Assembly: GCF_023065955.2 (NCBI RefSeq)
Contig: NW_026622997.1
Location: 10,526,001 to 10,590,000, forward strand
DNA: 64,000 bases
From: Ursus arctos
Lineage: Eukaryota; Chordata; Mammalia; Carnivora; Ursidae
Direction of reading: 5' to 3'
The notes beneath the pieces are model-generated. The model was not told where the DNA came from. It worked only from the letters and a program-made list of their open reading frames with translations, and made no database searches. A program made the position numbers and the translations under genes. Positions within the stretch are counted from its first letter, which is position 1, and each line of letters starts with the position of its first letter. Shown piece by piece: positions 49,601-59,512 of this stretch.

Positions 49601-50851
49601 ATCATGTCAAATGCATTAAAAATTACTGCAAAGATTCCATCTTAATGTTTAGATAACTCTAAACCCTGTTTCCTCCACATTTCTCATGGAGAAAAATATT
49701 ATTCATTTTTTGCTTCCCCATTCCCTAAAGCATCCTCCTATCCAAATACTGCAAGGGTTTGTCTGTAAAGAATGCTACAGCCTGAAATGATAGGAGGCAA
49801 CAATTCTCTCCGTCTCCAGAAAACCCGTTTGAAGAGTTTCTATTTTTTCTCTTGTCCATTCTATTAATAATCTACTTCACTTTCACTTTCAGGTCAGGTT
49901 AATTAATGCTCCAACCTGCATCGAAGAAGTGGGGTTTCTAGTGCTGTCTTCCATCACATCTTCCTCATTCTGGATGGAAAAATGTGAACTTTTAAAAGCC
50001 CCAAAACAGTGTAACTAGGACTCAACATTCCTTAACATAAAATGGGGAATAAATAAATCCGTCATAATTAACCGCAAACAAACAAAAATAACAAACACCC
50101 GACGTGACATATTGCAAACACTTCTTAACCCTTTCCCACATATAAAATTCGGATGCCTATGTGGAAAGGAACAGGCAAATATTCATAGAAAATTATATCC
50201 ATGTATATTTGGCTGAATTCAACCTCCTCGATGATAAGCCTATTAAAATATGTACTCTGGGGTTCCCTATCATTCTCAATTTGCCCCCCCCCCCCAGCTG
50301 GGTCTGCGGTGCCCGGTGCAAACGCTGCAGCTAGGGTATGGGGGGTAGGGGGGCGGGAGAATGACAAAGTTCTAAATGCAGCAGTCTGAGCCCCGAAATA
50401 TCTTTGCTTTCTGCACATAAACTTTCCATTCTAGCTGCCTAGCCATCTTGTTCCTGCATTCACCTTTCGACCCTTCAAAATAATACCTTGCCGTATCGCA
50501 GGGGCCAATGCATTGCCCCAGAGCGCACAAAACCTGGTCTAACCTGAGAAAGGGAAGCAAAAATGGACGTGCGCTTTGGGGGAAAAAAAAGGGGGGGGGA
50601 AGCCCCCTCCTGAAAACGGCCAGCTGCATACGTTTCCTGGCGAACGTTTGGAGTCTCTCTCTCCCTTTTTTTAAAAAGAAAAACCAACTCGGGACGCGCG
50701 AGTCCCTAGGAACCGATGCCCCTACTCTCGGGGGTTTGCCGGCTTCTCCGCACCCCGGGGCAGCCGCGGGCCAGTCGGTCCCCCTCGGCGCCTCGGGCTG
50801 GGCCGGCTACCGTCTGCCACCATCCGCAAGCCCGGCCGGGCGTCCACTTAC
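46696..50851 (-). other. NRN1: NRN1 intron 1
   Basis: A 4156-bp phase-1 intron without SINE, L1 or LTR insertions. The first part (46696-48300) is CpG-rich with a run of 13 G at 47410-47422. The part from 48340 to 50260 turns AT-rich, with islands at about 48340-48450, 49330-49530 and 49850-49920 that look like constrained non-coding DNA. A run of 12 C lies at 50284-50295. The first 170 bases after exon 1 are again CpG-rich. Confidence 0.85.
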
Positions 50852-50906
50852 CTATTTGCACCGCGAGGATCAGTGAAATATATCTGCCGTTCAACTTAAG
50901 TCCCAT
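50852..50906 (-). CDS. NRN1: NRN1 coding exon 1 (start codon, signal peptide first part)
   Basis: This exon encodes residues 1-18, MGLKLNGRYISLILAVQI, which is the basic start and hydrophobic core of the signal peptide that sends neuritin into the secretory pathway. The ATG at 50904-50906 has A at -3 and G at +4, a strong Kozak context. Upstream in-frame codons include no other ATG before this one. The exon ends after the first base of codon 19, followed by a consensus GTAAGT donor at 50846-50851, so intron 1 is phase 1. Intron 1 runs 46696-50851. Confidence 0.96.
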
Positions 50907-50917
50907 CCTACGTTTAG

Positions 50918-50926
50918 TCAAACCAT
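50918..50926 (-). other. Upstream ORF 2 in NRN1 leader (Met-Val-stop)
   Basis: ATG GTT TGA lies only 11 bases upstream of the NRN1 ATG. Such minimal ORFs can stall or drop ribosomes, and the gap is too short for efficient reinitiation. The function is inference; the codons are plain in the sequence. Confidence 0.5.
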
Positions 50927-50942
50927 TTGCGACCGCAGACCT

Positions 50943-50990
50943 TTAAATAGTTAGTTTAGAGAACGCGGGGGAAAGCTGAAAAATAGGCAT
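50943..50990 (-). other. Upstream ORF 1 in NRN1 leader (15 codons)
   Basis: An ATG at 50988-50990 opens a 15-residue reading frame ending in TAA at 50943-50945, 36 bases before the main NRN1 start. It could lower translation of NRN1 if the transcript starts above it. Its inclusion in the mRNA is inferred from the likely promoter position. Confidence 0.45.
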
Positions 50991-51037
50991 TGCCAACAAG
51001 TTCCAAGAGCAACGGAGACTTTATGCACGGGGAAGGC

Positions 51038-51067
51038 AGAGGGAGGAGAGAAAGAGAGGGAGCGAGG

Positions 51068-51098
<31 letters not shown>

Positions 51099-51119
51099 CC
51101 TGAGAGAGAGAGGGGGGAA
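51038..51119. repeat. GA-rich (CT-rich in gene sense) low-complexity tract
   Basis: Nearly pure purine on the plus strand, with several (GA)n runs, in the NRN1 leader or promoter. Read as mRNA it would be a pyrimidine tract. It is prone to length variation and could bind GAGA or polypyrimidine-binding factors. Confidence 0.8.
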
Positions 51120-51260
51120 GAGCTGGGAATGGTTCACTCCATTAGGAGGGGGCGGAGGAAGTACAGCCTCACGCCCACGAGCAGGCCTGACGTGGGGGAT
51201 GACACGGAATGATTTTTTTTTTTAAATAAAGACACCTTGGTAGAGAATCGCCATTTATAG

Positions 51261-52689
51261 TCATCAGAAGCTGGAATTAATCAGATACCTCCAATTAATG
51301 TGCGATTCAAACGAATTCTCGCCTCCCGGGGGTGACCACTTCCCCGTCCCCGCGGCCACCCCCGCCTCTTCGCCGTTCCCGGGGCCCCCGAACCCCGCCT
51401 CCTCCCTGTGCGGAACAGGGGCTCCCTCTTCCCTCTCCGCCTGGAGCCGGGGAGTCCTGGCGCGCCCACTCGGTTGTTTCAACTTGCTCCCCCTCCTCCA
51501 TCAGCTCAACAGAGAATCCAGCCCCCTATCCCTACGTTGCAGTGGGGTTTAAACGAGCGAGAACGGGAGAGGGAAAACAGCTAAAGCAGCTCTATTAATT
51601 CGACATCCCCCCGCCCCTCAGCCTCCTGCCCCCTGCACTTGCCTACCCTCTTTCTCTCCAACCCAGCAGCTGAGCTCTGGGCGCAGCCTAGAGCGCGTGA
51701 GCACACACTCACGCACACACTCGCGCACGCCCGCAAGCAGAGCGCCCCCGTGCCCGCCTGCTCACACTTCACGGGAGCGCGCGCACACGCCCGGGCCCTA
51801 GGGGTTTGGTCCGCACACGTGGGGCCCCTGAAATATACACCGTGTGCCCTCTGTGAATTTCACGACTTCGGACACCCCAGCCGGGGAGACACAGCGACAC
51901 CTGTTTTGGGGGACAGGAGAGCACGGAGAAACCAGCCTCTGCAAAGATGATTTTCGGATACTAGAGATTTACTAACTCTCGGAGCTTTAGGAAATTTCCT
52001 AGGCCATTGATAGTATGCGGGGCTCTTTCTGATCCTGATGCGCCTTGGGGTTATTTGTTGAGCTACACACACGTACACACACGCACACACGTACATCACG
52101 TACGCACACCCGCATCCACATACACCTGCACTGTCTTTTGATGCTCAGGCACAAAGCCCCGTGCAGACGCAGCCTACTCTGCAACGGTGTGCTTCTGCAG
52201 CTGCGTCTGTGCTCGGTGCAAGGTGCTAACGACGACAGCTTGAGTTAAGAATGAAAAACAAACAGGGCTATTTCCTTTCTAAAGGCCGTTAGGCTTTGGT
52301 TTCTTTCCCTTCTGCACGAAAAGATGACTAAATCCCAGTTTTTTAAATCAAAAACTAAAGAAGGCAACGGCCAACTTTAAGTCCCTGAAGAGAGAAAACA
52401 AAAAACAAAAAAAAGAAAAGAAAACGACCCCTCCAAATATTCCAAAAATACACGAGAAAACATCGAGATATTAAATAGGCAGTAGAAATGCAAACGGATT
52501 AAGGAGATCTCGAATCGGATTTACTTCTTCGGGCAGCGTGCCATTTGCGCTCCCATCTCCGGGTCCCTACACTCTCTCAGACATTTGGATATTCAAACTC
52601 AGAGAAAGGGGCAAAAAAAGAGGGGTGGGACATGCTGTGGAAAGTGAGGGGCTAAAGGGGAGTGCGGGGTACTGACTGCAGCACTTTGT
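51261..52689. other. NRN1 upstream region between proximal promoter and distal CpG block
   Basis: GC-rich at 51310-51850 and AT-richer at 51950-52560. A CA/GCAC-rich low-complexity patch lies at about 52065-52120. No gene or interspersed repeat is recognised. Confidence 0.5.
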
Positions 52690-53520
52690 GACGTGGAGCC
52701 TCTGCACAGGGCGGCCGCTTCCCCGCGTCCAGCGGGAGCCGCAGACTCGGAGGTGGGGGCACTGGCCCCGGCCTCGGGGGCGGAGCCACATAGCTCCACC
52801 CCTGGTGACGTCACCAGGCCAGCGGGTTTGGTGGCTGGGGGGGGTCCGCCTTTCCGACGTCCAGGGGCTCTGTGGCAGTCCCGGTGTTTCCTTTCCTGGT
52901 GCTCAGAGGCTCCTGGAAGGGCCGAAGGCGTAGGCGGGCAGGGGACGGGGCGGGGGCCGGTGGCGAGAGGGGGGTGTCCCTCGGACCCGCCCCCGACGCC
53001 CTCCAATGGCAAGGCGGGAGGTGGTCCGAGGGGCGGGGTCTCGGGGGAGTGGCAGCAGGCCCCGCCCACAGTCCGCCCCGCCCCTCGGGGTCCCGCGCGT
53101 TCTGCTGGCGGAGTCTCTGCTCTCCTGCCAGCCCGGAGCTGAGGCATCCGTGTCTCTCTCAGACTTTTGCGGAAACCCAGCTGGGGGCGGTTTAAAATTT
53201 TTGCCCTTAACCTCTTTGCCTTACTCCGGCTAACCCACGAACCCCGGATCTTCCAAAACCTCGTTTTCTGAGGATGCCCTGGGATTTCCTTCCCCCCCAC
53301 CGCGCCCGCGTCCCCATCCTCTGTCATCCTGAACTTGGGGCGTTGGGGGTGTGGGAGGAGGCTGCGCTAAGGATTAAATAAAGCAGAGTGAAGCGGGGTG
53401 CGGGCTAGCTGCCTCCAGCCGACCCGCGCGCGTGCGCACAGTCGCCCTCGTTGGGGCTCCCGGGCCAGTCCTCCGTGGGCGCCACCCCTGGAACCCCCGC
53501 TGGCCTTTCCCTCTTCACTT
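52690..53520. promoter_or_regulatory. CpG-rich block upstream of NRN1, possible distal promoter
   Basis: Very GC- and CpG-rich DNA with several GGGGCGGGG or CCGCCCC Sp1-type boxes (around 52945-52955, 53031-53040 and 53080-53092). It also holds a full CRE inside a palindrome (52801-52818), a second CRE-like TGACGTGG (52689-52696) and a four-run G-quadruplex motif (52936-52956). It lies about 1.8-2.6 kb above the NRN1 start codon. It may be an alternative first-exon promoter or enhancer of NRN1. The ORFs in it on both strands look like products of composition. Confidence 0.6.
52801..52818. promoter_or_regulatory. 18-bp perfect palindrome holding a consensus CRE
   Basis: CCTGGTGACGTCACCAGG equals its own reverse complement and centres on TGACGTCA, the consensus CREB/ATF site, with an unmethylatable or methylatable CpG at its centre. 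Its place in the CpG block above an activity-regulated gene makes it a strong candidate regulatory site. Confidence 0.7.
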
Positions 53521-54404
53521 TCCTTCCCTGGCGTCCCAGCCTCCCTCGTTGGCGTGGGTCGTTTTCAAAGTGAAGTGAGAGAGCAGAGTTAGTACTACAC
53601 GTAAGGTTGAAAGCGGATGCTAATGGTTTTTTTGTTTTGTTTTGTTTTGCTTTGCTTTTAAAATTATAGGTCGTTCTGCAGTTAGGGCTCCATGCGAGGT
53701 TGGTTCTTTCCAGTTCCTTAGTTAAAGGGTAATGAAATCCATGGTTGCCAACGCACGCTTTTTGGGAACGTTGGGGGCAAGATCTACGGCTGAAAGTGGC
53801 ATTGGACATTTCCTCCTCTTTTTCTTTAATTCGAAAAGTCCACCCCACATATTTGAGGTGAGAGAGCAGTGAACGAAAGCGGGGAAGCCCAGGTCCTGGG
53901 CCTCCTGTTGCTAGTATTGGCATGACCGTGATTGGTACCCACGCTTCTCTGGTGTCAGTTTACCGATTTGAAAAAACGGAGTTGGGACTCCAAGACGGCT
54001 TTCACCTTTGACATTTTGTGAACCGGAAATTTTCTAGAATACCGTCGATGGGGTTGGGAGTGAGAATGTGAAGCCCGAAGAACAAAGCCCACGCAAGAGT
54101 GCTCGTTGTTGGCCATTTTTTGCAAAGGGCATATTTCCTTCGGATAAGCAATTTCGCTTAAAGCTAAAGAAACAAATACAGTTAAGAATAGGGTGGAAAA
54201 GCCCTTGGTGCTGCCCGGGTCTGCATATCAAATTGAGCCAAAGGTACCCCTGAAAGTAGGTCTGCATAATTAAGGCATAAATATGTAAAACTTTTTATCC
54301 CTAAAACTGCCAGAAAGAGACCATGTCTAATTTTAAGCCTGGTTGGCATCAACTTCCTCCCTCAGTTCAGGTTTGCTGCCGCCCCAGTCTCAGCAAGTGG
54401 GCAT
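53521..54404. other. NRN1 far-upstream region, no recognised gene
   Basis: A (TTTTG)n-like stretch at 53627-53660; the rest is unique-looking. No gene seen. Confidence 0.45.
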
Positions 54405-54535
54405 GCATATGTTCCATACACACTCTTGAGCACCTGATGTGGGCCAGACCCTGTGCTCCTCGTTCTGGCATTGGCAACAGGACAAAGCACTGAGCCAGTC
54501 CGTTCCCCAGCTCTCTCCACCAGTCCATCATAAGT
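54405..54535 (-). mobile_element. LINE L2 3'-end relic
   Basis: 'cttgagcacctgatgtgggccagaccctgtgctcctcg' and 'gcaacaggacaaagcac' are reverse L2 tail. Confidence 0.65.
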
Positions 54536-55984
54536 GGATTTTCCAGAAGCTGCATTTCAAAAAACATCCCTAGGAAATTATCTGCAAGAGCAGTTGTCAG
54601 AGCCACTAGAAAATTCTACCTCTGTCTTTTTGGTCAGAAAAAAAAATCCACTGCTATATTAAAATGGATTGGTCTAGCAATACATCTCTCTCATAAATTT
54701 AGTCTGTCATTTTTTTATACCTTTGTTAAAAAGAAAACCGTAGGCCCAGGGTGGAGTCACTAATCCCCAGAACAGCAAACCAAGACTTAATTGCAATTTC
54801 AACCTCTCTAGGAGTGGAATTTTAAGCAAATCAGTCTGGAATTTTCTGGTCAGCCCCAATTAGGTAATCTGTCATTTGGGCCCTCTCCATCCTTCTCTGC
54901 ACTACATCACCAAAGGCAGATGAGATAATCTGAGTGATAGCCTCCTACCTTTCCCCTTTAAAGGACAGAGACCTTGCCAGAAACAATCCTTTCTTCTCTT
55001 TTGCTAACAACTTCCTGCCCCAACTTCCTTCCTATAAAAACCTTCAATTTTATACAACTCCTCAGAGCATCTCTCAATTTGCTAGGTGGGATGCTACCTG
55101 GTTCATGAATTGCTTATAAAGCCAATTAGATGTTCAAATTTATTGAGTTGAATTTTGTTTTTTAACACCTTCAACTAAAACCTTTGATCAAAATATGAAT
55201 GTATATAGCTCTTTTATTTAGAATCAGAACAACTATACCATATTTAAGTGACCCTATAAATTAGGAGGGGAATGAATTTTTTGTAGCGATATGCTGGTAG
55301 GGGTTCCAATAAAAATCCATTTTGGGAGGTTTGGATCTCTCTTGACATCTGCTACTTGGTAAGGTGATTTTTCACTCTTTAATCACCACTTCAAAATTAG
55401 TTTAAACTTCTGGGCTTTACGTATACGGCTGACTGAGAAAGGATTTATGCAGAAATTTGGATTCTGGAAGCAAATACTATGTTTGAAATATATCGATGTG
55501 ATTAGCTATTTAAAACTAAATATTTCATTAAAAATTAACATTATTATGAAATATACACACAGAAAAATGCAGAAAACAAAGGTGCCCAGGTCATTGATTT
55601 ATCACACAGTGAACGTTTATATGGTTCACACTCACATTGAAACAGTCAGAACAGACATGCCAACGAAATGCAACCTTTACGTCTAGATAAGATCCTAAAC
55701 TGAAAAGGCCAGAGAATTCTTGGAGAGTTAGCAAAATTTCAGTATGGCCTGTGAATTAGATGTTAGTTTGTACCAATGTTAATTACCTGGTTGTAGAGTT
55801 GTGTGCTGATTATAGACAAGGATGTCCTTGTTTTTTTTGTTGTTGTTGTTTTGTTTTGTTTTGAGAGGGGAGAGCATACATGCAGTGTTTAGGGGTGATG
55901 AGACATCATATCTGCAGCTTGTTCTCAAAGCCTCCGAAAAGGAATGGCAATAATGGAGGTAAATAAATAGCAGTGGAACAAACA
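54536..55984. other. Intergenic, AT-rich, no recognised gene
   Basis: No gene. A (TTG)n/(TTTTG)n patch lies at 55828-55862. Confidence 0.4.
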
Positions 55985-56110
55985 CAGTAAAATGTTAATA
56001 ATTGGAGAATCTTTGGGAGAAGGGGTATGGGAGTTCTTTGTACTGTTTTGGCAGTGTTTTTTTTTTTTAAAGTTTGCAGTTATTTCAAAATAATTATTTC
56101 CAAAAAATTC
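55985..56110 (+). mobile_element. L1M 3'-end fragment
   Basis: 'taataattggagaatctttggg', 'gggtatgggagttctttgtactg' and 'ttatttcaaaataattattt' are the tail of an old L1. Confidence 0.6.
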
Positions 56111-56369
56111 TACTCTAGGTCATTTGAAGGCTTTAAATGTTGAAAACAAAGCTTTAAAATACTACTTGAAATATATAGATATTTTTAAACCTTAAGTAAG
56201 CAAAAAAAGCATGAACTGGAAAAGATCGATAAATTTGACCATAATAAATGAAAAACTTTTATTTGTAAAGTAACACCTTAAATAAAATAAAATAGCAAAT
56301 TATAAACTCACGAAAGATGAGTATCAAAAACTAAAGAACTCAAACCAATTTTTTAAAGTGAAAGAGCAG

Positions 56370-56586
56370 GTATTTTTTTTAAAGCTTTTATTTATTCATT
56401 CATTCATTCATTTATTTATTTCTTTTAGGGGGGGAGGGGCAGAGAGAGAGGGAGAGGGAAAGAATCTCAAGCAGACTCTCCACTGAGCATAGAGCCCCAC
56501 GGAAGGCTCCATCCCATGATCCTGAGATCATGACTTGAGCCAAAACCAAGTGTCGACGCTTAACCGCCTGAACTACCCAGGCACTC
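56370..56586 (-). mobile_element. Can-SINE
   Basis: A 19-bp duplication beginning CTCAAACCAATTTTTTAAA lies at 56339-56357 and 56587-56605. About 12 extra bases lie between the left copy and the T tail. Body antisense, ending 'ctacccaggcactcc'. Confidence 0.92.
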
Positions 56587-56614
56587 CTCAAACCAATTTT
56601 TTAAAAGTGTATAT

Positions 56615-56660
56615 GTACACACACACACACACACACATACTCTCTCTCTCTCTCTCCCTA
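56615..56660. repeat. (AC)n(TC)n compound microsatellite
   Basis: About ten AC units followed by about eight TC units, directly beside a SINE target copy. Confidence 0.9.
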
Positions 56661-57278
56661 AAATAAAAATGGGCAAAACGTATGAAGATTTCATAGATGG
56701 AAAGCATATGTGATTTATTCCAGGAATGCAAGCAAACTGGCTTAACGTTCAAAATTCTCAGTATCTCCATGTCTTTCACGTCCTGAGGGTTTTAAAGATT
56801 ATAGGTTGATCTCGCTGTGGTCCATCCCATGTTTCTGATGACAACATGCACACTGTAAAATCACCATAGACCTACCTCAGAAACAAGTTGTGTTCTTCTC
56901 AATGCACCTCATTAGGAGTAACACTACCTTGACCTGTTCCACCGGCTGAGGTTAATCCCCCATCCCTGGGGCTCCCTGCTCAGCGGAGAGTCACGGCTGA
57001 TTACCCCGTTCATGTTGGTGTCTGCCAGGTTTCTCTTCCTGAAATTTACCATTTCCATGTTCCCCTTTGTAACTGATTAGTATTTTGTAGGGAAGTATTC
57101 TGAGATTATGTTGATTTCCTAGTCCTCATCATACCTCCACACAACAGCCTTAGCATTCATCAGCCCTCCTGTCTAAATATCCACCTCGATGGTGATTGCC
57201 AAATGGTGATTCTTTTTCTCATTTTTTTTTCTAAATTTATTTGGCATTTTACTATAAGGAAGAAATTTCTTTTCCTTT

Positions 57279-57298
57279 CCTTTCCTTTCCTTTCCTTT

Positions 57299-57358
<60 letters not shown>

Positions 57359-57361
57359 TCC
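57279..57361. repeat. (TTTC)n tetranucleotide repeat
   Basis: About 80 bases: CCTTT units grading into a long pure TTTC array, inside the old L1M. Likely to vary in length. Confidence 0.95.
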
Positions 57362-59331
57362 TTATTCATTCACTTAAATCAGTATGAACTCATGGATCCC
57401 TATTTTATTTATTGTGCTAGAATCGTTCTTCTTATTTTAATGTCCATATTGTTCCCGATTTAGCCGGTGGGAGCCATTTCAAGCTGATTTTTGTGTCTTT
57501 TCAGTGTATCCTAATCATTCATTGAGAATTCTTACTTTCTGACACAAAAAGGTATTCTGGCTCATTGTGTCCTGACCCAGCCCTGGAATCAGGCATTTTT
57601 CCAAAAGCTCTGTTTTTAAAGGTTGAAAACTGAGATCTAGGCCCCGGTAATGCCCCTTGCTGCTAGTGTATGGTTGCTTCTAACTTCCATAGAAGATAGA
57701 AGTGGGAAATGTACGTATGTGTAATTGTATATACACATACATATCCACGCACATGCATCTGTATTTCTATATCTGTATAGTCTGCACAAACATACTATAA
57801 AACTATGAGATAAAACTATGAGTTTATATTGATGCTTCCAATATCAGTTTAATAATACAGTGGTCTCTCTATCCTTCCCCCTTTCCATATGTAACTGAAC
57901 TAATGTGAGTTCACTCCTAGGTGAGCTACAGAGAGATGACACCATTTGTCACACAAAAGAAACTTTATAATAAGTAAGGAGATCACAGGGAATACCTTCC
58001 AAAGCCATGACTCCCTGGTTGGGAGTAGGGGTGTAAGTGGGTTTCTTTTATTTAGGGTTAGGTTGAAAATTCAGAAAAGGGAATTTTGTCATTGCACGTA
58101 GAAGTGGGCATAAGGTTGTGCATGCACACTTAGGAAACATGCCTGTCCATGCATTATAGGTTATGTTAACGAGGTTTGTCTTCTCTGGGCAGAGATCTTA
58201 ACATTATAATGAGGTATAACTGTCAGACACTCCATGGTCCATCTGTGCAGGCATAAGATGGTGGTCAAGCTCATACTGGTCTAGGCCCACTGGAACTCTT
58301 CCCATTGTTTTCCTCTAAAAGATAAGGTTAACATTCCTATGAAGAAGAGGGTCAGGAGGGTGTTGCTAGTGAGTTTTAATCTCGTTAATCCAATGGGGCA
58401 GTTTCACATACGTGTAAATATACGGAGGATCTTGACTCCTATTATCCTCAGCATATTATTTAGTTGCTCAAACAATTCACTTATTTGTTCAGCCTAACCA
58501 GTCTTTAACCACACTGGAAGTCTCCTTTGCCCTCCCCGTGGCCCGCACCCCCTCCCCCCCACTGCCTTCCCCCATGTCCTGGGTGGTTCCCCACTGCTCT
58601 TCACTGGCCCGAATTCTCAACTGCAAGCCCTGTCGGAGCACGCCTCAGCCCCCCTTGCTTCCGCACCCGCGCACAGGTCCACATGTTCAGCCTCTGGGCT
58701 CATTTGGCTCCTCAGGTCCTTCCATTGCCCCATGTTCTCCACCACTGTGTAATTTCTCCGTGCTGGGAACGAGAGCAAAAGTATGATGGGATGGGTTGAT
58801 TTTATATGTGGCTTATGGAAGGGATCTAATTTCATCTTTTTCCATATTGTGAGTCATATTTCTCGCCAGCCTCACATCTTGACTAGCCCCTTCCCCCCCA
58901 GTGCTATTACAAATGGTCTCTGCATACACCTGAGTTCTACACGTGCGAGCATCTGGTTCTGTACTCTTTCATTGGTCAGTGTGTTTATTCCAAGGTCTGC
59001 ACCACACTATTTAATTACTATTCCTTCATAATTAAGTCCCGATGTTGGATAGGCAAGCATTCCTTTCTGCCCTTCTTTTTCAGAAGAATCTTGGTTATTC
59101 GTAGCCATTTTATTTTATTAAGTGGGTACTTATTTAGAATTATTATTTACCTTTGATGAATTGAATGTTTTGATTATTATATAACAGTCCCTTCCATATC
59201 TGATAATCCTTTTGCTTAAAGCCTATTTTATATGATTCAATATAATTTGGCCAGATTTTGTTTTTAGACACGTTTTACTTTTAACCTTGGCTTGTCCTTG
59301 TACGCTAGACGTATCTCTCTTTCTTTCTCTC

Positions 59332-59512
59332 TTTTGGCTTTTTTGAATTCCAGTTAGTTAACATACAGTATTATATTTGTTTCGGGTGTACAATATAGTG
59401 ATTCAACACTTCCATACATCACCTGATGCTCTTCACAACAAAAGTGCACTCCTTGTCCAATCCCCATCGCCTATTTCACCCATCCCTCCACTCCCCTCCC
59501 TTTTGGTAATTA
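59332..59512 (-). mobile_element. Younger carnivoran L1 3'-UTR fragment, antisense
   Basis: 'gttaacatacagtattatatttgtttcgggtgtacaatatagtgattcaacacttccatacatcacc' is a common carnivore L1 tail in reverse. It sits inside the older L1M; short GTATCTCT copies (about 59310 and 59514) may be its target duplication. Confidence 0.7.

Larger units (their letters stand above)
42096..51225 (-). other. NRN1: NRN1 (neuritin 1 / CPG15) gene span, 3 coding exons
   Basis: Neuritin is a small extracellular protein held on neurons by a GPI anchor. The family is known to promote neurite growth, synapse maturation and neuronal survival and to be induced by activity through CREB. Three minus-strand segments join to 142 codons plus stop: 55, 145 and 229 coding bases, with GTAAGT donors and CAG acceptors at both introns (4156 and 3261 bp). 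The product has an N-terminal signal peptide (about residues 1-27), six cysteines (31, 41, 66, 75, 83, 111) that fit three disulfides, and a hydrophobic C-terminal tail for GPI attachment near Gly116. Length and exon structure match the mammalian gene as I know it, and I see no frameshift or premature stop. The upper limit is a guess from a TATA-like motif; the lower limit comes from the poly(A) signal. No other gene lies within the window on either side. Confidence 0.95.
50907..51260 (-). promoter_or_regulatory. NRN1: NRN1 5' leader and proximal promoter candidate
   Basis: Upstream of the start codon lie two short upstream ORFs (50943-50990 and 50918-50926). Next come a CATAAAG motif (51019-51026), a long CT tract in the sense of the gene (about 51040-51119) and a TGACGTGG CRE-like half-site on the plus strand (51188-51195). 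A TATAAAT box inside CTATAAATGG lies at 51251-51260 and also resembles a CArG or MEF2 site. CREB control of CPG15 is established for the family. Which TATA-like motif sets the transcription start cannot be decided from sequence alone. Confidence 0.6.

Noticed and set aside
50907..50921. Five-codon in-frame extension upstream of the NRN1 ATG
   Set aside because: The upstream codon at 50919-50921 is TTG, not ATG. The ATG at 50904-50906 has a strong Kozak context and gives the known 142-residue length.
52599..53327. 242-codon minus-strand ORF in the distal CpG block
   Set aside because: Low-complexity Pro/Gly/Ala/Arg translation in a CpG island, with counter-frames on the plus strand. No recognisable domain.
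54536..56000. Search for exons of the next gene upstream of NRN1 (F13A1 in human)
   Set aside because: No exon-like sequence seen. In human that gene lies well over 100 kb away, so its absence here is expected.
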